Of a DNA stretch of 64,000 bases, positions 29,610 to 36,649 are shown in pieces (the first letter of the stretch is position 1; every line of letters starts with the position of its first letter). Origin of the DNA: a virus; the IMG/VR virus record IMGVR_UViG_3300028840_003688, positions 1 to 64,000 of that record; one strand, written 5' to 3'. The notes beneath the pieces are model-generated. The model did no database searches and was not told where the DNA came from. It saw only the letters and a list, made by a program, of their open reading frames with translations. The position numbers and the translations under genes were made by a program.

Positions 29610-29975
29610 ATGCCTCGAAAGTTGAAAGACCTTACTGGCCTTCGGTTCGACACGCAACTCGTCCTCCGAAGGTCTGGAAATGACAGGGTCTACGAGACCG
29701 CGACCGGCCCGAGGAGTCAAGTCTACTGGGTCGTTCACTGCGGAGCTTGCAACAGCCAGCGAGAAGTGCAGGGCAATACCCTAAAACGAGGCGTCAAGTG
29801 CCCTTGCCAGCGCAAGAAGAACGCTCGGCGGATGAAGAAAGACACGAAGATTCAAGAGATGAGCAGCCGAGCCATCTGCGCTGAGGTCTCGAAGACCCTC
29901 GCAGGCAACGTCCCCCCTCTGGTCTACGACCGGATCCTACGACTCATTCTCGAACTAGACCGGAGAGCCAATTGA
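29610..29975 (+). CDS. Putative zinc-binding protein, 121 aa
   Basis: MPRKLKDLTGLRFDTQLVLR, then VYWVVHCGACNSQREVQGNT and GVKCPCQRKKNA resembles the zinc-binding front part of phage HNH/AP2-type proteins, which often begin 'DLTGxRFGxLxVL...W.C.C.CG'. No HNH catalytic segment follows; the C-terminus is helical. The upstream GTG was rejected for lack of a ribosome-binding site. Confidence 0.65.
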   Translation: MPRKLKDLTGLRFDTQLVLRRSGNDRVYETATGPRSQVYWVVHCGACNSQREVQGNTLKRGVKCPCQRKKNARRMKKDTKIQEMSSRAICAEVSKTLAGNVPPLVYDRILRLILELDRRAN

Positions 29976-30331
29976 AAGACGAAGAGAAGGAACAGTGCAT
30001 CGACCTGCTCAAGGAACTCTCCATCGAAGAGTACCTCGACCGCGCAATCACAAGCATCAACGAGATGACCTTGCCCCCGTTCTTGACCCAGATGGTCAGC
30101 ACCGCCTCGTGCTGCCCTCTGACTCGCGTCGTCATGCTCGACGCCATCCGTGCCGTCATCGTCGTCGAGATGAAGCACTACCTCAAAGACGACGAAGAAA
30201 AGCTGAAGCGCTTTGAAAAGCTCTGCGACACCAGCCCCAAGTTCTGCGAAGAGTGGATGACTGTCGCGACCATGGCTGAACTCGAAGCTGCAAAAGCGAA
30301 CCAGAAGAAAGCCAAGAAAGACCTCAACTGA
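29972..30331 (+). CDS. Uncharacterised 119-aa helical protein, TTG start
   Basis: TTG overlaps the preceding TGA. Almost entirely helical (CIDLLKELSIEEYLDRAITS), ending in a lysine-rich tail (KANQKKAKKDLN). One-base overlap with the DHH gene suggests joint expression. Confidence 0.65.
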   Translation: MKDEEKEQCIDLLKELSIEEYLDRAITSINEMTLPPFLTQMVSTASCCPLTRVVMLDAIRAVIVVEMKHYLKDDEEKLKRFEKLCDTSPKFCEEWMTVATMAELEAAKANQKKAKKDLN

Positions 30332-31275
30332 TGACCTTCAAAGCCCCGCAACGTGATCAGATCACTCGCATCATTAGCCACCGAAGCTGCGCCGACGGCA
30401 TCGCATCTGCCCTCATCCTTCGCGCTTGCTACCCTGACGCGCGCGTCGAATTCGTCCAGCACGAAGCGCCCAGTCAGAGGGAGCTAGACCCCAGTGACGG
30501 CTGCGCCATCTTCTGCGACATCACGCCTCACGAAAGCAACGCTCAGGCCTTCGCGGACGCAGGTCACTACTGCCTCGACCACCACAAGACCCAGAAACAC
30601 GTCGTCGAGATGTTCGGCGACCACGGTCTCTTCGCCGAAGAAAGCGAACGCACCAGCGGCGCCGGCCTTGCCTTCAGGGTCTTCGAGCAACGCATGCCGC
30701 TCTACGAGCGGAAGGAAGAGCTTCGCGACTTCGCCGAGCTAGCCTGCATCTACGACACCTGGGTACGTGACAGCCCTCGCTGGAAAGAAGCCTCAGATCA
30801 AGCTGGCTACCTTCACTTCCTCGGACAGGAGCGCGCCATGGCCCGAAAGACCATCGCACTGACCAACGAAGAGAAGATGTTCGCCCGAGTCCTCAGTGAG
30901 CGCCTGCTCGAAAACGCCAAGAAGGCCTACGAAGAGCGACTTCTGCCCATCGGCAACTTTGGCGTCTTTGCCGACGACGAAGAAGGGCGACTCATCAACG
31001 AAGTTGCCGACCATGCCCGGGCTGTCGGCTCAAGTTACACCGCCATCATCGGCTTCCAGACGAAGCCCCAAGACAAGGAAACCCTCCGCTACAAGTTCAG
31101 CGTCCGGCGAGTTGATCCCACCTACGACTGCAGCAAGGCCACCAAGGTCTTCGGTGGCGGCGGTCACAGTGGTGCTGGGGGCTTTTCTACCCTAAGCGCC
31201 TTCAGCCAAAGTGGATTCGACTTCGTATCCGAAAACTATGAAGGATTCTGCGAGGGTATCAAAGGCTGGCGGTAG
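30331..31275 (+). CDS. DHH-family phosphoesterase
   Basis: 314 residues. Motifs follow the DHH/DHHA1 order: SHRSCADGIASAL near 16, CDITP near 62, LDHHKTQ near 84 (the DHH signature), and a C-terminal GGGGHSGAGGF of the DHHA1 domain. The family hydrolyses phosphodiester bonds in nanoRNA, pAp or cyclic dinucleotides. The active-site aspartates look intact. For a phage the options are degrading small RNAs or host signalling nucleotides; context does not decide. Ends the long rightward operon. Confidence 0.85.
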   Translation: MTFKAPQRDQITRIISHRSCADGIASALILRACYPDARVEFVQHEAPSQRELDPSDGCAIFCDITPHESNAQAFADAGHYCLDHHKTQKHVVEMFGDHGLFAEESERTSGAGLAFRVFEQRMPLYERKEELRDFAELACIYDTWVRDSPRWKEASDQAGYLHFLGQERAMARKTIALTNEEKMFARVLSERLLENAKKAYEERLLPIGNFGVFADDEEGRLINEVADHARAVGSSYTAIIGFQTKPQDKETLRYKFSVRRVDPTYDCSKATKVFGGGGHSGAGGFSTLSAFSQSGFDFVSENYEGFCEGIKGWR

Positions 31276-31281
31276 CCCACC

Positions 31282-31503
31282 TCAGGGGGCCGCGCCCACT
31301 GCCGAGTCGATCCAACCCGGAAGAGGGACTTCAGCTTCCGAATCCAGCGAGTGGAACTTCCGAATGATCACCTTGAGGCTGTCCGTCGACTCAGCAGGGG
31401 CCGAGCTGAGGGGTGTGCCCTGGTTGATGGCCGTTTCTTGGAGCCAGGTACGCCAGGCGTTCAGCTCGTCCGTCTCTTCTTGCGTCAGGTTCGGGAGAGG
31501 CAT
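31282..31503 (-). CDS. Possible leftward gene, 73 aa
   Basis: An isolated minus-strand frame between two rightward genes. It contains EETDELNAWRTWLQETAINQ and an otherwise polar sequence, but the start lacks a strong ribosome-binding site. It fills a 314-base gap that otherwise holds nothing recognisable. Confidence 0.4.
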   Translation of the reverse strand: MPLPNLTQEETDELNAWRTWLQETAINQGTPLSSAPAESTDSLKVIIRKFHSLDSEAEVPLPGWIDSAVGAAP

Positions 31504-31589
31504 AGCCCAGAAAGCCTAGCACCTCTCCGTTCGCCCTCATAGCCCCAACCTGGTATCCTCTCTGGGAGCTACCCGGAGAACCAAAAGAC

Positions 31590-34500
31590 ATGGCAGATGA
31601 AGGAAGCTGGGGCTTCAAGGGTTTCGGTGCGCGAGCGCTGGAGCTTCCCTCGGGGCAGGACGTCGAAGTTTCACCCGCTGATCGAGGGCGCCTGCGTTAC
31701 AACGCGACGACCAGTCAGCTGGAGTTCTCCGCCAACGGAGGCGCCTACGCCGCACTCGGCATGGGCGGTGCCAGCCCCTGGCTCAGTGCCGCAGGCGTGA
31801 CTCGGCTCCAGAACATCACAGACGATGTAGCCATTGGTGCGACCACCATGGCCGGCTCCGAGAAACTTCGCATCATCGGCGATGTGCGTGTTGAGTCCCA
31901 GGTTCAAGTGACTGAAATCACTTCAGTGCCCGGCTCTGCCCTCGATCTCGAAATCTCAGCCGACACCGGTAACGTCAACATGACGCTCACCGGTGGGTCT
32001 GGCTTCCGTGCTCAGAATGGCGTCGGTGACCCTCTCATCCGAGCGGTGCCTACGGGTCAAATCCTTCTCGGCGATCCTGCGATTCCGCTCTCCGGCGTCG
32101 ACATCAGCGCTGACATCACGCTCGTGGAAGGCGACGAGCTGAACTACCGCGCCTCCGGCTCCACCGACAACCTGATCAGAGCTGAAGCGACCACCAACAC
32201 CTTCAACGTGGGGCAGCTCGCGCCCCTCTTGGAAGTCGATCAGGTCAACGTCGGCACTCAGGTGCTCAATGCAGCGGCCTCTCCCAACGCGTTCCAGGTC
32301 GTCCAAGGCGCCAACAACTACCTGAATATCGACACCGCTGGCGGGGTCATTCAGATCGGTTCCACCGGCGGCACAGGCTCCACCCTAACCTTCGACGGGA
32401 CAACCGGGTCCACCACCCTGGACTCTGAGCTGAACCAGGCCGCATCCTTCGTCCTTACCGACGGCACCGACGACGCCATCGTCTTCGACGCCACCACCGG
32501 TGGTAAAAACCTCTCTCTCGGTGGTCCAAACATCGAGGTCGTCGTTCCCGGAAACAATAACATTCGCATCGACGGGGGCTCTCTCTGCCTCGTTGAAAGA
32601 GCCACAGATCCGGCGGCCGTCGCCAACGAGGGCAAGGTCTACACGAAGGATGTTCTGGGCGTCACCGAGCTGTTCTACCGAGACTCAGCTGGCAACGTGC
32701 GGCAACTCACACCACCCGCAACAGGCGGCGCTCCGGGTGGCGCGAACACCAACGTTCAGTTCAACGACGCCGGGAGCTTCAACGGAAACGCCAACTTCAC
32801 CTTCGATGGCACCAACGTCGACATCGCGACACAGCTCTCGGTGCCTGTCGTCCAAGGGACTGGCGCGACTTTGGCTGTCGGAAACGGTGCAAGCGATCTG
32901 ACGCTTCAAGGTGTCCCCGGCTCTGGAACGCTCTTCAGCTTGAGCGGAACCAACCCATACCTGACCATCGACGACAACACCAACGACATCGTCGTCGGCA
33001 ACACCACCGACAACCCTGACCTGGAATTCTCCGGGAGCGGCAACGTCGCTCTCACCGGCGGAAGTCAGATCCTCTTCACCGAGCGCGTGGGTGACCCAAC
33101 CCCCGCGGCCAACGTCGGTCAGGTCTACACCAAGGACGTCGCCGGTCAGACCGAGCTGTTCTACATCGACGCCGCTGGCAACGTCCGGCAGCTCACCCCG
33201 CCCGCAACCGGAGCGCCTGGTGGCGTCAACACCAACGTCCAGTACAACAACGCTGGTTCCTTCGACGGCAACAACAACTTCACGTTCGACGGGACTGCTG
33301 TCACGATCGCTACGCGTGTTGAGGTGCCCACGGTTCAAGGTACAGCTGGCAGCCTCGAACTCGGCAACGGTGTGAGCAACATCACGATGACCGCTACACC
33401 GGCGTCGGCTACGGCCATCACGATCGGAACCTCGAACACCTACATCGCTATCGACGACGCCGCAGGCAGCATGGTTCTGGGCAACGCACTGTCGAACCCC
33501 AGTCTGGAGATCGCAGGCTCGGGCGACATCGCCATCACTGGCGGGACACAGTTGGTGATCACCGAGCGCGTCGGCGACCCTGGCGCTGCCGCCAACACCG
33601 GCAAGCTCTACACCAAGGACACCGCTGGCACGACCGAGCTATTCTACCAGGACAGCGCCGGTAACGTTCGGCAGCTCACGCCTGGTGGCGGTGGCGGAAC
33701 GCCTGGTGGCGCCAACACTCAGGTCCAGTTCAACAACGCAGGCTCCTTCGACGGGAGTGCCAACTTCACGTTCGATGGAACCACCATCACGCTCGGGCCC
33801 GTCTCGGGAGTCTCGACCATCGAGACCGACATCAACATCGCGGACAACACCAACAACGCGTTCCTCGTCCGCGAAAACATCAACAACTACATCGAAATCG
33901 ACACCTTCACCGCTGCCGAATCGATGTCATTCGGCAACGGTGGCGCTAACACCCCCTCGATGCTCTTCACGATCCGTGCAGCCAACAACAGTTGGCGGAT
34001 CACTGAAGCCGGTACGTCGCGAGACTACATCAACATCAACGCAGGCGGCTCGAACAACATCGAGCTGGGAAACATCACCGGCGCTCCGAGCGTCGACATC
34101 GTTGGTGACGGTGGCCTGTACCTCCGTGGCGACAACCTCAACGATGGTTCGTTCCTCGACATCCGAGAGCGCACCAGCGGACCTCCCCCCACGGCAGCTC
34201 AGCGTGGTCAACTCTTCACACTCGACGTCTCGACGGTGACCGAGCTGTTCTACCAAGACAACACAGGAGCCAGCACTCAGCTCACGTCCGGAGGTGGCGC
34301 AGTTGTCGGCTCCACAATCATCATCAACGACAACCAGACCCAGGCCTTCAGCGTTCGTGAGGCCGCGAACAGCTACATCGACGTCAACACCACGAACGGG
34401 GCAGAGGCGATCACTTGGGGCAACGGGAATACCGATCCGTCCTTCTTCTTTGCAGGGGCGCCTGGACCCATCGACATCGACGTCTCTCCGGCCACTCCAG

Positions 34501-34913
34501 GTGCCAACGTCGACATGTGGACGGCCAACGCCGGAAGTCTGACCATCGGTAACACTGCTGGTGGCGGACCCACCACGATGCTGTCTACGACGGGATTCCT
34601 CTTCGAGACGACCGGTACCGTAGCATTCGATGTCACCGCAGCTGCGACGGGCAACAGCGTGAACCTGTTCACCGGCAACGCTGGCAACGTATCGATCGGC
34701 GTCTCCGGGCTCCAGACCCAGGTGTCGAGCAACTTCCGCGCAAACGAGAACGCGATCATCGCTGGAGCGGCGACAGACACTGTCGGGTTCTATGGTGCAG
34801 CTGGCATCACGCGACCTACCGTCACTGGCTCTCGGGGCGGCAACGTCGCTCTCGCAAACCTTTTGACTCAGCTAGACAACATGGGCTTGATCCAAAACAG
34901 CACGACGCCCTAA
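31590..34913 (+). CDS. Large fibre-like structural protein with repeated modules, 1107 aa
   Basis: The N-terminal region has short beta repeats (DVAIGATTMAGSEKLRIIGD) shared with the leftward gene at 61568. Three or four modules of about 150 residues follow, each with GKVYTKDVxGxTELFY, then AGNVRQLTP, GGANTxVQFNxAGSF, a NFTFDGT strand and a short beta stretch. Such chains of beta repeats typically trimerise in phage fibres or spikes. The last 200 residues lack the module and may be the tip. It is preceded by a weak site and lies alone on this strand; a paralogue is encoded leftward at 58386. Confidence 0.85.
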   Translation: MADEGSWGFKGFGARALELPSGQDVEVSPADRGRLRYNATTSQLEFSANGGAYAALGMGGASPWLSAAGVTRLQNITDDVAIGATTMAGSEKLRIIGDVRVESQVQVTEITSVPGSALDLEISADTGNVNMTLTGGSGFRAQNGVGDPLIRAVPTGQILLGDPAIPLSGVDISADITLVEGDELNYRASGSTDNLIRAEATTNTFNVGQLAPLLEVDQVNVGTQVLNAAASPNAFQVVQGANNYLNIDTAGGVIQIGSTGGTGSTLTFDGTTGSTTLDSELNQAASFVLTDGTDDAIVFDATTGGKNLSLGGPNIEVVVPGNNNIRIDGGSLCLVERATDPAAVANEGKVYTKDVLGVTELFYRDSAGNVRQLTPPATGGAPGGANTNVQFNDAGSFNGNANFTFDGTNVDIATQLSVPVVQGTGATLAVGNGASDLTLQGVPGSGTLFSLSGTNPYLTIDDNTNDIVVGNTTDNPDLEFSGSGNVALTGGSQILFTERVGDPTPAANVGQVYTKDVAGQTELFYIDAAGNVRQLTPPATGAPGGVNTNVQYNNAGSFDGNNNFTFDGTAVTIATRVEVPTVQGTAGSLELGNGVSNITMTATPASATAITIGTSNTYIAIDDAAGSMVLGNALSNPSLEIAGSGDIAITGGTQLVITERVGDPGAAANTGKLYTKDTAGTTELFYQDSAGNVRQLTPGGGGGTPGGANTQVQFNNAGSFDGSANFTFDGTTITLGPVSGVSTIETDINIADNTNNAFLVRENINNYIEIDTFTAAESMSFGNGGANTPSMLFTIRAANNSWRITEAGTSRDYININAGGSNNIELGNITGAPSVDIVGDGGLYLRGDNLNDGSFLDIRERTSGPPPTAAQRGQLFTLDVSTVTELFYQDNTGASTQLTSGGGAVVGSTIIINDNQTQAFSVREAANSYIDVNTTNGAEAITWGNGNTDPSFFFAGAPGPIDIDVSPATPGANVDMWTANAGSLTIGNTAGGGPTTMLSTTGFLFETTGTVAFDVTAAATGNSVNLFTGNAGNVSIGVSGLQTQVSSNFRANENAIIAGAATDTVGFYGAAGITRPTVTGSRGGNVALANLLTQLDNMGLIQNSTTP
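33829..34172 (+). repeat. Fibre module, copy A of an inverted pair
   Basis: About 115 codons whose protein (from NIADNTNNAFLVRENINNYI to GSFLDIRER) is nearly identical to a stretch in the leftward fibre gene at 58928-59271, while the DNA differs at many third positions. Long inverted partner in the genome. Confidence 0.8.
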
Positions 34914-34948
34914 GATGAGGGCAGACTCCTAGCGAGGCACGAACACCA

Positions 34949-34973
34949 GACGCCGCAGTTTGGCTGCGGCGTC
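34949..34973 (+). terminator. Strong hairpin after the fibre gene
   Basis: GACGCCGCAG pairs with CTGCGGCGTC around loop TTTGG, 10 bp without mismatch. No T-run follows, so it may protect the 3' end or work with the next terminator. Confidence 0.55.
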
Positions 34974-35001
34974 ACGGCGCCCGCTTTGCTAGCGAGATTG
35001 C

Positions 35002-35053
35002 GAGAGCCAGGGAGGAGTATCAGGTGTTCCTTTTTCCCTGGCTCTCCCCTTTT
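35002..35053 (+). terminator. Rho-independent terminator
   Basis: GAGAGCCAGGGA (35002-35013) pairs with TCCCTGGCTCTC (35035-35046), followed by CCCTTTT. It closes the fibre transcription unit just before a new promoter region. Confidence 0.72.
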
Positions 35054-35059
35054 GTGCGC

Positions 35060-35079
35060 TAGTATGTTACGGTCGTAAC
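35060..35079 (+). promoter_or_regulatory. Palindromic box GTTAC-GGTC-GTAAC with possible -10
   Basis: TAGTAT (35060-35065) directly precedes the palindrome, here in the everted order GTTAC...GTAAC. The box ends 14 bases before the start codon, the same distance as at 26.9 kb, and just before the GAAAGGGAAG ribosome-binding site. Confidence 0.52.
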
Positions 35080-35093
35080 TTGAAAGGGAAGAC

Positions 35094-35795
35094 ATGAAAG
35101 ACCCCGTACCACAGGACGTGCTCGACAAGGCGCGTAAGCTCCTGAACCTCAAGGAGCGAGCTGCCACCGAAGGCGAAGCGCTCGCCGCAGCCAAGGCCCT
35201 CGCCAAGCTCGTCGACAAGCACCGCATCGAGATCGCAAAGCTAGAGAGCGCAGGGTTCCAGAACGACGAGGTCATAGCGCTCGAAGAAGACGAGCCCCTG
35301 ATGGTCTACAAGAGGAAGACCACCTGGAAGAACGATCTCGCCCTGACTCTCTGTGACCACTACGGCGTGGTGTTCATGCGCCGTAGCCGAGTCGGTGGAA
35401 AGAAGAAGATCCTTCTCGCTGGGCGCAAGACCGACATCGAGATGGTGCGGTACATGTTCAACTGGCTCTCTTCGGAGATCGAGCGACTCACTCGCGCCTC
35501 CGGCGCCGAAGGACGTGTCGCCATCAACAGCTGGAGGATCGGATTCGTTCGAGGTCTCCAGATACAGCTGGAAGAAGCACGGAAAGAAGCTCTGAGCGAC
35601 GAGCCCGCATCAGTCGCCCTCGTCCTCAGATGCCGAAAAAAAGAAGCCGATCGGTGGCTGACCAAGCACCTCGGCAAAGAGCTTCCGACGATCAAGACCC
35701 AAGACGTAAGCGTGGACCCTGTCTGGTACGAAGCGGGCAAGAAAAAAGGCAAGGTCCAGCACCTGGGCAAGAGTCTCGAAGAAGGAGACGCTTGA
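35094..35795 (+). CDS. DUF2786-like protein, 233 aa
   Basis: Residues 6-50 (VLDKARKLLNLKERAATEGE, AAKALAKLVDKHRIEIAKLE) match the N-terminal helical DUF2786 pattern common in bacteria and phages. The rest, with WKNDLALTLCDHYGVVF and FNWLSSEIERLTRASG, corresponds to the domain that usually follows it. Function is unknown. It is the first gene behind the palindromic box at 35.07 kb. Its stop lies in a TTGACA that could belong to a promoter for the tRNA genes. Confidence 0.78.
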   Translation: MKDPVPQDVLDKARKLLNLKERAATEGEALAAAKALAKLVDKHRIEIAKLESAGFQNDEVIALEEDEPLMVYKRKTTWKNDLALTLCDHYGVVFMRRSRVGGKKKILLAGRKTDIEMVRYMFNWLSSEIERLTRASGAEGRVAINSWRIGFVRGLQIQLEEARKEALSDEPASVALVLRCRKKEADRWLTKHLGKELPTIKTQDVSVDPVWYEAGKKKGKVQHLGKSLEEGDA

Positions 35796-35867
35796 CAGTG
35801 CTGCCGGGGATGCGCAAACATCTCTGCATGACCTCCAACCGACATTGACAGTCAGCTGCTCGACAGC
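35792..35867 (+). promoter_or_regulatory. Possible promoters for the tRNA-like cluster
   Basis: TTGACA occurs at 35792-35797 with AAACAT 18 bases later, and again at 35845-35850 with only a weak -10. These are the only promoter-like elements in the 110 bases between the DUF2786-like gene and the terminator hairpin. Confidence 0.3.
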
Positions 35868-35904
35868 TCTTCAATGGACCACCCCATCCGGCGTCGTTGG
35901 AGTC

Positions 35905-35945
35905 GAAAGCCCACAGGCCTCTGCCTGCATGGGCTTTCTGTTTTT
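35905..35945 (+). terminator. Intrinsic terminator abutting the first tRNA-like gene
   Basis: GAAAGCCCA pairs with TGGGCTTTC, with an inner AGGC/GCCT stem, followed by CTG and TTTTT. The T-run ends directly at the first base of the tRNA acceptor stem. It may be an attenuator, or mark that the tRNAs are expressed by readthrough. Confidence 0.75.
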
Positions 35946-36120
35946 GCACGGGTAGCTCAGAAGCCGACGGGCTGTGGTAGAGCACTCGGGAAGGAGGGAG
36001 CGCTCACCTTGACCGGTGGCGGCGGACAGGAACAGTCCGTGCGCCCGGTGCAGGTCGCAGGCCTACGGCGCTACCACACCCCTGAGAAGGGCGGAGGTTC
36101 GAACCCTTCCCCGTGCACCA
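35946..36120 (+). tRNA. tRNA-like gene with hairpin in the D loop and an ~85-base insertion in the anticodon loop
   Basis: Acceptor GCACGGG/CCCGTGC, encoded CCA, T arm GGAGG-TTCGAAC-CCTTC and D stem GCTC/GAGC are all sound. The D loop carries AGCC-GACG-GGCT (35962-35973). Between anticodon-stem halves CTCGG (35985-35989) and CTGAG (36082-36086) lie 92 bases rather than seven. Much of this can fold into a long hairpin built from ACCG/CGGT, GGCG/CGCC and GGAC/GTCC. No anticodon can be assigned. Too short for a group I intron. Confidence 0.72.
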
Positions 36121-36121
36121 T

Positions 36122-36211
36122 GCAGGAGCAGCTCCTTGGAGGAGCACCGGGGACGCGCCGCAGTGCGTGGTACCCGAAGGGTGGCGTGTTCGATTCCGCC
36201 CTCCTGCGCCA
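36122..36211 (+). tRNA. tRNA-like gene with extended anticodon arm
   Basis: Acceptor GCAGGAG/CTCCTGC, CCA encoded, D arm GCTC/GAGC. The T arm GGCG-CGCC has one extra T beside the TTCGATT loop. The anticodon stem CGGG/CCCG encloses 21 bases, which can form a further ACGC/GCGT helix. It begins one base after the previous CCA. Anticodon undefined. Confidence 0.68.
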
Positions 36212-36212
36212 T

Positions 36213-36292
36213 GCGAGAGTAGCTCAGTTTGGCCAGAGCACTAGGAGTAATGCCCCTAGAGGTCGCAGGTTCGAGTCCTGTCTCTCGCTCCA
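36213..36292 (+). tRNA. tRNA-like gene with nine-base anticodon loop
   Basis: Acceptor GCGAGAG/CTCTCGC, encoded CCA, T arm GCAGG-TTCGAGT-CCTGT, D stem GCTC/GAGC. The anticodon stem CTAGG/CCTAG encloses AGTAATGCC, two bases longer than standard. If the third base is U33, the next three are AAT. It starts one base after the previous gene's CCA. A shifted pairing with a seven-base loop needs a two-base bulge. Confidence 0.72.
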
Positions 36293-36304
36293 AAGGAACC
36301 TGAC

Positions 36305-36649
36305 ATGAAGAAGCTCTACGTTCTCGTCCGCAACGACATCAGCCCCGGTCTTCAGATCGCTCAAGCCTGCCACGCACAGTTCGAGTTCTTCGAGCGCTAC
36401 CCCGAAGCCAAGAAAGACTGGGAGGGGAACCTCGTCGTCCTTCAGGTCGAGGGCGAAGAGAACCTCAAGAACTGGCTGGAGAACACGCTCAGTCCCCGAG
36501 GACTGAAGGCTGTCGGGTTTCGTGAGCCCGACCTCAACATGCAGCTGACGGCCGTGGCCGTTGGCGGCAAAGCTGAAGCCCACGGGCTTGTGAGCGACCC
36601 CGAGCAGCTCTTCTCTTCGCTGCCTCTCGCGCTCAAGCAGTCCGCCTGA
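36305..36649 (+). CDS. PTH2-type peptidyl-tRNA hydrolase
   Basis: 114 residues, the usual length. KLYVLVRNDISPGLQIAQAC, then HAQFEFFERYPE, NLVVLQVEGEENLKNWLE, FREPDLNMQLTAVAV matches the PTH2 fold ('VxRxDLxxGxxxAQxxHA...'). These enzymes cleave peptidyl-tRNA and recycle tRNA. It begins 12 bases after the CCA of the last tRNA-like gene, so it probably shares the transcript. Strain on tRNA pools during infection would explain the pairing. Confidence 0.82.
   Translation: MKKLYVLVRNDISPGLQIAQACHAQFEFFERYPEAKKDWEGNLVVLQVEGEENLKNWLENTLSPRGLKAVGFREPDLNMQLTAVAVGGKAEAHGLVSDPEQLFSSLPLALKQSA

Noticed and set aside
31590-34913. Diversity-generating retroelement acting on the fibre modules
   Set aside because: Repeats are many short modules rather than a template/variable pair with A-biased changes, and no reverse transcriptase is present in the window.
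35946-36120. Group I intron in the first tRNA-like gene
   Set aside because: The insertion is only about 85 bases, too short for the group I core, and no endonuclease gene is inside.
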